In this document: one piece after another, positions 36,705 to 47,529 of the stretch
Layout: every line of letters starts with the position of its first letter
How positions within the stretch are numbered: the first letter of the stretch is position 1
Assembly: GCF_932294415.1 (NCBI RefSeq)
Contig: NC_065545.1
Location: forward strand, 19,162,857 to 19,226,856
Source: Quercus robur
Lineage: Eukaryota; Streptophyta; Magnoliopsida; Fagales; Fagaceae
Direction of reading: 5' to 3'
DNA length: 64,000 nucleotides
Translations under genes and position numbers: made by a program
Notes under the pieces: generated by a model
The model's database searches: none
Told to the model about the DNA's origin: nothing
Seen by the model: the letters and a program-made list of their open reading frames with translations, nothing else

Positions 36705-37357
36705 ATAGGTTATGATTTTATAGACTTTTAGATAGATGTAAGTGTTTTTAGAAGTCAGAAAGGGTAGCTTGGGTAGATTAGTAAATGCATATCTCTTTGG
36801 AGACAATTAAATTTTTGTTTTGTGAATTTTGTTGTGCTCTATGTTTGTATAATTGCATGCGTAATTTACCGCACATACATGTTGAGTTTAAATTATAATG
36901 TTCATGATTATGAATATGTTAAAAAAAATGGTGTCCTAGCATGTGTGATGTCGTTTCTTAATAGGATGCAAGCTTCAAATATAAGTAATGTGTGCAACCA
37001 AGTGTTGGAGGAGATTGCCTAAAGGGCAGCTAATATCCATCCTCCAGCTGGAGTTAGTCAAGGTTCTACCCAAGAGGCTTTCCTAAAGCAAAGGCCTCCT
37101 TCTTTTAGTGGCACTACCAATCCATTAGAAGCAGAAAGTTGGGTTTTTAAGATGGAAAAGATTTTTAAATTCCTTGGATGCATAGATTCTCAGAAGGTGA
37201 ATTATGCTACATACATGTTTGAAGGTCCTGCTGAAATATGGTGGAAGTTAGCAGAGAGACTTCTCTTAGAAGGAAGAGGTGATAATACCCAGATTAGTAA
37301 GGCAGAATTTGTGAAGAAATTTTATGAGCAATATTTTACAGAATGCTTCAGAGATAA

Positions 37358-40300
37358 TGTCACGCCCCAAACCCGATACTCAGATTTGTGATCATGACCG
37401 GCATGCTAATATCAAGCCTAAACCTGATATTAACAAGAACCACTTAACTTTTACAAAACTTTTACCGAAAGCTTTCCTTTTCTTTTCAATCCTTGTTTCT
37501 TTACTTAAATTATATAACCTTTGACTTGACATTCAGAGCATCTACATTGTACTCCAAGGAATAACATAATCCACCAATCATTTAATTTCCACACTTTTAC
37601 ATAATACATAGCTTGATACTTTAAGGTATACACAACTTTCATTTGATCCTAAAATACACAATAACTATAAAGCTAAACGTCAGAATGCCAATTTAGGATT
37701 TATACATATCAAACTAAAACCAGCTCCTTTCAAAACTCGACTAAGGCTCCCTCTGCTCCAAAATAAAACCTGCTAACTGAAAGAGTGGAAGGGGTGAGCT
37801 ACACAGCTCAGTAAAGGTAAGAAATATGAGAATTCAATAAGGATGCATGTAAATCAAATCATTTCATTCTATGCATAATCAAATAGGAGAACAGCTTTCC
37901 ATGCATAGTATTTTATACTATTCAGAATAATAACTTATACGCTTTTCATAGGAAAATAATTGTTCTCCCTTTTCTTATCAGAATAATATTACCAAAACCT
38001 TTCGGATTAAACTTCTTTCATTTCCTACAGAGTCACCATGTATATATTCTCATAAAAAAATAATTGTTTTAACTTAAATCAGATAATCGGCAACTTTGTA
38101 TTAAACTAGAAACATCTTGACTGATAAGAAAACTTTTCTTTATAAACTTCTTCTCATAGGATACTATAACTTTCATGATCATAAAACTTAACGTTTCATA
38201 AAAAAAACAGATATCTGATAACGTTAAACATAAACTTGTACTTTCATTAGAAACTTTATCTTTATAGCACAACAGAACTTCATAAACTTTTATCTTTAAT
38301 GAACAGCTTTCTTTTCATCAGAAACTTCTTATTTTCATGAGAGCTTTTAACTTTTCATAATGCATTTAAACAAAAGAATTCTCTCATGATTTATAACATA
38401 ACATAGCTGTTCATAACATATTGGTTAGTCCATGTCTGATAAGCTGTACAGAGAAGGCCTCATCACATTTGGGTGCCCCCGTGTGTATGATATTGTCCCC
38501 TTTGGAAGGCCTGATGGCACATCCCCTCCAGGTTTTGTTCCTCCCCGCCGTCCGTACACATTGGGGAGAAGGCCTTAATCAAATTAGAGTTACGGGCAAC
38601 CCCATTTCCTCTACTTTAAATGGCCTAGAGTTACGGGCAGCCCCATTTCCTCTACTTTAAATGGCCAAACAGATAACATTTTCCCATGGAAAGCCAATAA
38701 TTAACCCCTACTGGCTGAGTTCAAATTATCAGAGGACATAACCCGAAAACATTTCATACTTTTACATCATACTGAAACTTCTTATTTTGCATAACATTTC
38801 ATAATAATAACATTTCCATTCTTTTCATTAAACATCATGTTCGTGGAATCAATAATAGTTTCAATATGCTTAAATCATATACATAAGTTTTTCGAAAGCT
38901 CACGAACATAACTTTGTCAGAATAATGATTACATGTCATATCTCTAATCCAAAAACATTTTAATGCATAATATACTTTAAAATAACCTCATGACTTACCA
39001 AATGCTCATATAACTTATCCCTTACCTGAGAGCAGAAGAATCGAGAGCCTAAAGTCGAAGGAGCTTAGACTTGGATACTGGTAACACCTAAACCATAATT
39101 CAAAACTTATTACTATCCATAATTCCTTATCATAAACTTCACATTCATCTCAAAGCCTATCTCTTAGAATCAAGGAAGTCCTAATCCCACCTCAACGAGG
39201 TTCCCACAAACAAAAATACATTCATCAACAACAAGTACAAAATCCTAGAGAAACCAACATTCTTATATTAATCCCATATCTCTAAATGAGCCAACTTTGT
39301 TTCAAAAGGTGCTTTAAGGTCAGGGCAATAATGCATGCATAAATATAAAATCTTTTGAGCATGATTATGTAACTATATACATTCATATGATAACATACAA
39401 CACGTCGGGCAAAACAGCTTCATACATACAACCGTCTCATGGTTTAGAACCCCCTTCCTTGGAGTAATAAGCCTCAAAACAAGTTATACAAAATTAATCT
39501 ATGATCGAGACATACCAAAAGACAAGAATATTAAATTATAGCTCAAAACATTCACCCTAACTTGATAATTAAATCCACAAAGTTAGACATGTCCCTTACT
39601 ATTCACTGTTCTATTCCAGCAGCATAGGCTCCATTTGTAAAATACAAACGGGCTGCTCAAACACATCCAATTGTCATGAAATTTTACAGAACTACTCCCC
39701 TATATGTCCAGTATATACTATAAAAATTTCGGAGTCAAATAATAAACCCATGATTTACTAAAAATCCCACAAGACAGCATACTCAAATCTGCCCTGACAG
39801 AATTTCTTGCAACTTATAAATTAAACCATTATTTTTATATTAATCCAAATGCTGTGAGACCAATTCAATAACAACCACAAGTGTCTTAAGTTTCATAGGA
39901 ATTATCCCTAGCATCCAAATTCACTATATAAAATTTAATACATAATTTAACATGCATGAACACAGAATCTGTCACAGTGACAGCTTCAGAACATATTCTT
40001 ACAAAATCATCAACAAATAGCAATAGGCCTTAATTTCATTTGAGTATTTTTATACCTATAATTAACATACTAAAATATGTTATTAAACATTAAATAAACC
40101 ATAATATCATCAAACCTTCAAATCACTAAAACAGAATCACCAATTCAACTTCCAAAAACAGAGCAGAGAACAAAGAGGGAAAGTAAGCAAACAATTATAC
40201 TATCCAAATACACAAAATCAGATGAGGTTTAATTACTTACCCACACACTTTGAAGATGAAACCTTAAGGCTAATTGTTTAATTTCTTCTTTAAAGAAACT

Positions 40301-40527
40301 AGAATTTTTGGTGAGGAAGGAAGGGAGAGATGTTGCCGTGTAAGGAAGGAAGAAGAAAGAAGAACAAAGAAAGGGGAAAATAGAGAAAGAAGAAAAGCAG
40401 CTGCTGGACTTCAGGGAGCAGCCAAGAAAATCAGAAAAGTAAGAAGACTTTTGGGGCTTGGATACGTGTATGGCTAGGGAAAAACAAATATCTCACCCAC
40501 TTTTTCCAATATTCTTGCATTCACACT

Positions 40528-40581
<54 letters not shown>

Positions 40582-40902
40582 CTTTGCATTCACACTTACT
40601 TTTCTACCAAAATAATTCCTTGCATTCACACTTACTTTTCTACAAAAATAATATCACTTTGCATATATATATATATATATATATCACAACTTAACCACCT
40701 AATATAGTTTTGTACATGCTAAATATATTTTATAATACAAATAATCATTTCAATTATTTATAATCTTTACAAATTCTTATTCAATAACATTATAAAATAA
40801 TATGTTCATTAAATACTTTGTAAGTAAGTGGCTTAAAATATTAATCATACTTAACCACTTAAACATATAGTTTAATTATAAAAATTGGATTGAGGTGTTA
40901 CA
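37358..40902 (-). mobile_element. Element C: 3.5-kb solo LTR nested in element B
   Basis: On the plus strand it begins TGTCACGCCCC and ends GGTGTTACA, with TSD GATAA at 37353-37357 and 40903-40907. No PBS, polypurine tract or pol sequence is present, so a solo LTR is the simplest reading. On the minus strand the ends read TGTAACACCTCAATCC at the start and GGTTTGGGGCGTGACA at the end. These resemble the start and end of the element B LTRs, hence the minus-strand call. Internal features are a 41-bp tandem duplication (38586-38666), several (TA)n tracts (40531-40576, 40662-40682) and a thrice-repeated TTGCATTCACACTTA word. Frames inside it are not credible genes. Confidence 0.9.
38586..38666. 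repeat. 41-bp tandem duplication inside solo LTR C
   Basis: Two adjacent copies start at 38586 and 38627. Both read AGAGTTACGGGCA, then CCCCATTTCCTCTAC, then TTTAAATGGCC, and are nearly identical. Confidence 0.85.
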
Positions 40903-41439
40903 GATAAGCAAGCTGAAAATTTCGATGAACTTGTCCAAGGGAGTATGGGGGTTGCTCAATATGAAGCAAAGTTTACCGAGTTGTCTCGTTTTGCTCCTTG
41001 TCTTGTCTCTACTAAAACTTTAAGGGTTAAGAAGTTTCACAAAGGGTTGAATTTCAAAATCAGACAACGTTTGACTACTTCTCGAGTTGAGGACTACAAA
41101 AATTTGGTTATACTTGCTGAAGCTGTAGAAAAAGACATTCAAGAATGTACTAAAATGAAAGCAATAATGGAACAAGATAAAGACAAAACAGTGAAGTTTA
41201 ACCAGCCCTGGAAAGGAAAATCCTCCCTTAACTCCTCCAAGAAGAATACCACTAAGTACTTGCCAAGAGCTGTAGAAAAATGTGCCCATTGTGGAAGGCC
41301 TCATTTTGGGGAATGCCGTGCTACCAACAATACATGTTTTCGTTGTGGCAAACCTGGTCGTTTTATTAGGGATTGTCCAAATAATTCTAACAAAGGGAAC
41401 TCCACTGCTGGAAGTGGACAAAAGAGGCCAATGGTCTAG

Positions 41440-43700
41440 GAAAGAGTTTTCGCCCTCACGGAACAAGATGCACAAGCAGCATCGGATGTGGTATCAAGTA
41501 CTCTCAATATTTGCTCTAAAGCTGCTCATGTTTTATTTGATTCTGGCTCTTCACACTCTTTTGTATCCCCTACTTTTGCTGATATGTTACACATGAGTCT
41601 TGAGTTGTTGGATTGTGAACTATGGGTGTCTACTCCTTCGGCTGTAATTTTGTGTGCTCAATAGGTGTATCGAAGTTGTGTTATAAATATTGTTGGTAGG
41701 GAGTTAGTTGCAGATTTAATATTGTTAAATATGCATGACTTTGATGTAATTTTGGGTATGGCCTGGTTTTCGACTCACCATGCAGTTGTAGAATGTTTTG
41801 AGAAACGTGTAATCTTTCATATACTTGGCCAATCTGAATTTTATTTTGAGGGAGATAGAAAGGTTAAACCATTGAGTATAATTTCTGCTTTTCAAGCTAG
41901 TAATATGATTGAAAAGGGGTGTAGTAGCTTTTTGGCATATATGATTAACTCTGAAGCTACTAATGAGAAGTTAGAAGATATTCCTATTGTAAAGGAATTT
42001 CCTAACATTTTTCCAGAAGAGTTACCTGGCTTACCTCCAGATAGAGAGATTGAATTCTCTATTGAACTTTTGCCTGGTACTGATCCTATATCTAAGGCTC
42101 CTTATATAATGGCCCCAGTTGAACTTAGAGAGTTAAAATTGCAATTACAAGATCTGCTTGATAAGGGTTTTATCAGGCCAAGTGTTTCCCCATAGGGTGC
42201 ACCAGTTCTGTTTGTTAAAAAGAAGGATGGAAGTTTGAGACTTTGTATTGATTACCGAGAATTGAATAAGGTAACAGTGAAGAACAAGTATCCACTTCCC
42301 TGAATAGATGATTTATTCGATCAATTACAAGGAGCATAAGTTTTCTCAAAAATTGATTTGCATTCTGGCTATCATCAATTGAAGTGAAGAAGGATGATAT
42401 ACTAAAAACTGCCTTTCGAACCCGATATGGTCATTATGAGTTTCTTGTGATGCCTTTTGGATTGACAAATGCACCAGCTGCTTTTATGGATTTAATGAAT
42501 AGAGTGTTTCAGCCTTACTTAGATCAGTTTGTGGTGATATTCATAAATGACATTTTAATATACTTTAAGAGTCAGGAATATCATGAGAAGTATTTGCGAA
42601 TTGTATTGCAGACTTTAAGGGATAAGCAACTTTATGCCAAATTAAAGAAGTGTGAATTTTGGCTAGCACAAATTTCTTTCTTAGGACATGTGACATCAAA
42701 GGATGGAATTTCAGTTGACCCAAAGAAGATTGAAGCTATAGTGAATTAGGAAAAACTAAAGACCGTCTCGGAGGTTCGTAGTTTCTTGGGCATGATTGGT
42801 TATTATTGAAGATTTATAGAAGTTTTCTCCAAGATTTCTGAGCCTTTAACCAATTTAACCAGGAAAGCAGTGAAGTTTGAATGGATTGATAAATGCGAGC
42901 ATAGTTTTAAGGAGTTAAAACAGAGACTAGTTACCGCTCCAATACTTACTTTACCTTCAAGTTTAGGAGGTTTTGTGATATATAATGGTGCTTCCAAGAA
43001 AGGTTTGGGATGTGTTCTCATGCAACAAGGGAAGGTCATAGCTTATGCCTCTAGACAACTAAAGTCATATGAACAAAATTATCCTACTCATGATTTGGAA
43101 TTAGCAGCAGTGGTCTTTGCTCTTAAAATTTGGAGACACCATTTGTATGGTGAACCTTGTATGATATACACAGATCACAAGAGTCTCAAATATTTGTTTA
43201 CACAAAAAGAGTTGAATCTTAGGCAAAGAAGATGGTTGGAGTTGATAAATAACTATGATTGCTCCATTGAATATCATCCTAGCAAAGCAAATGTGGTGGC
43301 AGATGCTTTGAGTAGAAAGTCTTTAGGACAATTAGCTTGCATACTAACTACTCAAAAAGAAATTTTGGCAGATTTACAATGGATGGGGATTGAGTTTATA
43401 ATCAGGGGTTCAAGTACATGTTTTTCCACTTTAATTGTGAAGCCTACCCTATTGGAGAAAATTAAGGCCTCTCAATTTAATGATCTAGAATTAGCTAAGA
43501 TCTGTGATAGAGCATCTAATGGCAATATACCTGGTTTTCTCATTAGTAAGGATGGTGTTTTAATGCACGGTTCCAGATTGTGTGTTCCAGTAGATAATGA
43601 GTTGAAAAGATAGATTATGGAAAAAGCTCATTGTACTCCCTATATCGTACATCCGGATAGTACCAAAATGTATCGGGACTTGAGAGGAAATTTTTGGTAA
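41440..43700 (+). pseudogene. Element B protease, reverse transcriptase and RNase H (broken)
   Basis: Protease active site DSG at 41539-41547, within HVLFDSGSSHSFV. The reverse transcriptase has [42 protein letters not shown] and the catalytic block at 42540-42551, which reads FIND where FIDD is expected. RNase H follows, with [24 protein letters not shown] and [10 protein letters not shown]; its first acidic position reads YNGASKK where an Asp normally precedes AS. Stops are at 41437, 41662, 42193, 42301, 42337, 42747, 42807, 43611 and 43698. A one-base deletion near 42376 shifts the frame once. Confidence 0.88.
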
Positions 43701-44890
43701 AGTGGTATGAAGAAAGATATTGCTAAATTTGTAAATCGTTGCTTGACTTGTCAACAAATAAAAGCTGAACATCAAAGACCTGGAGGACTATTACAGCCCC
43801 TTACTATCCCCGAGTGGAAGTGGGAGCATATTTCTATGGATTTTGTTGTGGGACTCCCAAAATCACTTCAAGGTTATGATTTGGTTTGGGTGATTGTAGA
43901 TCGCGTAACCAAGTCAACTCATTTTCTTCGTGTGAAGGTTAACTATCCTTTAAATAAGCTTGCTGAGTTGTATATACAAGAAATTGTGAGATTACATGGG
44001 GTTCCTTCATCTATTGTGTCTGATAGAGATCCTAAGTTTACTTCACATTTTTGGGAGAGCTTACAAACAACTTTGGGTACTAAATTGACATTCAGCACAG
44101 CTTACCATCCTCAAATAGATGGACAATCTGAACGTACTATTCAAACCTTTGAAGACATGTTGCGAGCTTATGTTTTGGATTTAGGAGGCAGATGGGATAG
44201 TCATTTACCGTTAATTGAGTTTGCCTACAACAATAGCTATCATTCTAACATTGGGATGGCTCCTTTTGAGTCTTTATATGGATGACGATGTCGGTCACCA
44301 ATTTGTTGGGATGAAGTTGGAGAAAGGAAGTTTATGGGACTTAAGATTGTGTAGATTACAGTTGATAAAATTTGGCTAATTCGAGAACGACTAAAGGCTA
44401 CTCAAAGTAGGCAGAAAAGCCATGCTGATAAGAAACAACAAGACATTGAATTCGATGTGGGAGATCATATGTTTGTCAAAGTTTCACCATTGAAGGGAGT
44501 GATGAGATTTGGGAAGACAAATAAGCTAAGTCCTAGATTTGTTCAACCATTTGAGATACTTGAAAAGATTGGATCAGCTGCATATCGAGTTGCCTTACCT
44601 CCTGCATTATCCAAGATACACAATGTATTTCATATCTCTAATCTTAGAAAATATATTCTTGATTCAAAACATGTGATAGAGTATGAACCACTTCAAATCC
44701 AAGAGAACTTGTCAAATGAAGAGATCCCAATTAAGATTTTAGATCGTAAGGAGCAAGTTCTTCACACCAAGACAATTTCTTTAGTCAAGGTGTTGTGAAG
44801 AAATCACTCTACAGAAGAGGCAACCTGGGAGGCAGAGGAGGAAATGAGGCAAAAGTATCCGAATCTCTTTGTTGATGGTATGTGTACAAT
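43701..44890 (+). pseudogene. Element B integrase with chromodomain-like tail (broken)
   Basis: The zinc-binding part ends with [20 protein letters not shown]. The catalytic core keeps all three acidic residues: Asp in [10 protein letters not shown], Asp in [10 protein letters not shown] and Glu in [15 protein letters not shown]. After the GPY/F-type region (LSPRFVQPFEILEKIGSAAY, HNVFHISNLRKY), the C-terminus has KVL followed by a stop (44796) and RNHSTEEATWE. This matches the divergent chromodomain found in many plant chromoviruses, which targets integration to particular chromatin. Stops are at 44283, 44352 and 44796. Confidence 0.87.
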
Positions 44891-44910
44891 TTCCGAGGAC
44901 GAAAATTTTT

Positions 44911-44923
44911 AAGGAGGGAAGGA
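44911..44923 (+). promoter_or_regulatory. Polypurine tract of element B
   Basis: AAGGAGGGAAGGA lies immediately before the TGTAACACC start of the 3' LTR, the standard position for plus-strand priming. Confidence 0.85.
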
Positions 44924-45071
44924 TGTAACACCCTAACCTAATTTCATAATTAACTTAATGGGTTTATATGCATGTTATTATCTTAATTACTTTTAAGTGC
45001 ATGAAGTTTTGATTTTATGATTTTATAAAACATACATGCTCTAAACTTTGAAGCAGGTTTGGGTTATGACA
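44924..45071 (+). repeat. 3' LTR of element B (148 bp)
   Basis: It starts TGTAACACCCTAACC and ends TTATGACA, followed by TSD GCAAC. It matches 36539-36688 with about six substitutions and one 2-base gap. Confidence 0.93.
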
Positions 45072-45076
45072 GCAAC

Positions 45077-46312
45077 CGAGTATTGGTGCCACAATAGGTG
45101 TTGTAGTGATTTCAATGACTGAGCCATGTTGGATGGACCCGATCATCAATTTTTTGGCCGAGGATAAAGTATCGGATGATGAGAAGGAAGCTAACAAGGT
45201 ACGTCGAGTAGCCGCCCGATATTGGTTCTTGGTAGATCGCAAGTTGTATTGAAGATCTTTTGGGGGGCCGTATCTTTTATGTTTGCACCCCGAAAAGGTT
45301 AATGAACTCTTGGCTGAACTACACGATGGGGTGTATGGCAGTCACGTAGAGGGACGTTCACTGGCACACCGAGTGATGACCCAGGGATTTTGGTGGCCGC
45401 AGATGCAGAAGGATGCCGTCGAGTATGCACGGAAGTGTGAACAGTGCCAAAAGCACACCCCCTTGATCCACTAGCTAGCAGGTTATCTGAACCCGGTCAA
45501 TAACCCTTGGCCCTTTGCACAATGGAGGCTAGATATTATCGACCCGTTTCCTCGAGCCACAGGCAATCGGAGGTTTGTTTTGGTAGCTGTAGATTACTTC
45601 ACCAAATTGGCAGAGGCAGAGGCATTAGCTAATATTCGGGACGTAGACATTAAAAGGTTTGTATGGAGAAACATAGTCACGGGATTTGGGGTGCCGGACT
45701 CTCTTATATCTGATAATGGGTTGCAATTCGATAGTAGAGCTTTTTGTGAGTTTTGCAGGGATCTTGGCATCAAGAACAGGTACTCCACCCCTGCATATCC
45801 TCAGAGCAACGGCCAAGCTAAAGCCATGAATAAAGCAATTGTAAATAGATTGAAGAAAATGTTAGATGGTGCAAAGGGTAGGTGGGTCGAGGACCCAACG
45901 TTTTGTGGTCATACGGGGCAGAAGCTGTCATACCAGCCGAGATAAACCTATGTAGTGCCCGAGTTGCTGTATTCAACCCTACTCTGAATAACGGATTAAT
46001 GGTGGAGCGTTTATATTTGCTGGAAGAGTACCAAGAAGTTGCGACTATACAGCTGGCCAAATACCATCAAAAGCTTGCTCGACGTTACAACCAAGATGTG
46101 AACACAAAGGAGTTCAACGCTGGGGACCTAGTGTCGCGGAAAGCAGTAGGAAATATGTGAGACACTAACGCTGGGAAGTTAGCCCCGACCTGGAAGGGTT
46201 TTATAGAGTTACTGCCATAACAGGCGCTGGCGCATACTACCTAGAGGATCTAGACGAGAGACCGCTTCCTCGACCATGGAACGTCCATAATCTAAAGAAA
46301 TTTTATCAATGA
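45077..46312 (+). pseudogene. Element A integrase (broken)
   Basis: It resumes the gag-pol frame of A after element B. The zinc-binding domain includes HDGVYGSHVEGRSLAHRV and KCEQCQKHTP. The catalytic core has an Asp in WRLDIIDPFPRA and an Asp in SLISDNGLQFDS. The third acidic residue is Lys: codon AAA at 45820-45822, in NGQAKAMNKAI, where NGQAE is usual. Stops are at 45250 and 45472, and a frameshift near 45900 moves the C-terminus to another frame (LWSYGAEAVIPAEI onward). The C-terminal part continues past a stop at 46158 through PTWKGFYRV and PWNVHNLKKFYQ to about 46312. Confidence 0.88.
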
Positions 46313-46439
46313 ATTGTTGGTGCACATGTATGTTAAATAATATAAGGTTGATGTTTATTCATATTGCTATGCTCACACATGGTTTTATTACTGTTTATTA
46401 TTGTCAACTTGCTAGTCCTATCTAACAAACATAAGGAAA

Positions 46440-47110
46440 GCCTAATCCTAATTTTCTAAGGACAGAAACCTGTTCTCGGTTCGATTTTCATCACCGAGCA
46501 GGTGGAAACCTTATGCTGAGTTTTTCTAAGGACAAAAACCTGTTAATGGTTCGATTTGGTGGAAACCTTATGCTGAGTTTTTCTAAAGACAGAAACCGAT
46601 TTTCATCACCGAGCAGGTGGAGACCTTATGCTGAGTTTTTCTAAGGATAGAAACCTATTCCCGGTTCGATTTTCATCATCAAGTAGGTGGAAACCTTATG
46701 CTGAGTTTTTCCAATGACAGAAACTTGTTCCCGGTTCGATTTTCATCAATGAGCAAGTGGAAACCTTACGCTGAGTTTTTCTAAGGACAGAAACTTGTTC
46801 CCGATTTGATTTTCATCACCGAGTAGGTGGAAACCTTACCTTGAACCTTTCTAAGAACAAAAACCTGCTTCTTGGTTTGATCTCAATCACCGGGCAAGTG
46901 GAAACCTAATCTTAGATTTTACCCAAGGGCAAAAACCGGTTCCTGAACAAACCTTCATCACCGGACGGTTGGGAATGTTACATTGAGCTATTCCAAGAAT
47001 AGAAATAAGCTCCCCAGCTCTATTCTAGTCGCCGGGCACACTAGGAGTATGTCAAATTATTTAAGGGGCTGAAACTAGTATCTCGGATACAACCTAAATC
47101 ACGGGAAAGG
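46440..47110. repeat. About 70-bp tandem repeats after element A pol
   Basis: About nine degenerate units share TTTTTCTAAGGACAGAAACC, GGTTCGATTTTCATCACCG and AGGTGGAAACCTTATGCTGAG. Two units have internal deletions (near 46550 and 46600) and units decay toward the right. Tandem tracts at this place, between pol and the 3' LTR, are a known property of Tat/Ogre-type elements and can seed satellites. Confidence 0.88.
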
Positions 47111-47529
47111 TAATTACCCTACATATTCCTAAAAAAGTCAATGTATGTCAAATTTAGTAATTATCGTTGAAGAGCCAATTCTTTCTAGATATAGGTGATC
47201 TCTTCCAGGCTGGTCCCAGGAGTAAACTACCCGGTCATCTGGAGTATATATACATATAAAAAGAGAAAGACAATCAAAGAACATAACCGAAAGAATAACT
47301 CAGTAACAAACACTCATAAACACAATTGAAGTAAGTAAATGAAGATTAAACTAATGTTCTGTCACTGCAGCCTGGTGACCATAGGCAAATAAAACTTAGG
47401 AAAACCACAACCCAGTGACTTAGGCAAACCAAATAAGTAAAAGGGAAAAAGTAAACATGCATCATAAATAAAAGCAAACTGAAACACAAGTATCAAAAAG
47501 AAGGTTTGGTAGGTGGGAGTTGAGTTGTA

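Larger units (their letters stand above)
36966..41439 (+). pseudogene. Element B gag, split by solo LTR C
   Basis: It begins at ATG 36966 (MQASNISNVCNQVLEEIA). A stop at 37020 interrupts the frame, which continues to 37357, is split by C (37358-40902 plus one TSD copy), and resumes at 40908. The insert plus TSD is 3550 bp, so the frame index shifts by exactly that amount and the two halves join correctly. Retrotransposon gag core words are EIWWKLAE and EFVKKFYEQYF before the split and FTELSRFAP after it. The zinc-knuckle region at about 41279-41380 has CAHCGRPHFGEC and CFRCGKPGRFIRDC; in the second knuckle the zinc-binding His is Arg. The frame stops at 41437. Confidence 0.88.
36539..45071 (+). 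mobile_element. Element B: chromovirus-like Ty3/gypsy element nested in A
   Basis: Unusually short LTRs (36539-36688, 150 bp; 44924-45071, 148 bp) are flanked by TSD GCAAC (36534-36538 and 45072-45076). The PBS matches the initiator tRNA-Met type (TGGTATCAGAGC at 36693); the polypurine tract is 44911-44923. The internal order is gag with zinc knuckle, protease, reverse transcriptase, RNase H, integrase and a chromodomain-like C-terminus. Gag is interrupted by solo LTR C. The two LTRs differ at about six positions plus a 2-base gap. That is proportionally less than the LTRs of A and agrees with B being the later insertion. About a dozen stops and one frameshift (near 42376) make it defective. 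Confidence 0.95.

Noticed and set aside
37358-40902. Solo LTR C as a gene-bearing insertion
   Set aside because: Frames such as those at 38421-38660 and 40274-40477 are short and low-complexity and match no family. TG/CA ends and the TSD explain the segment.
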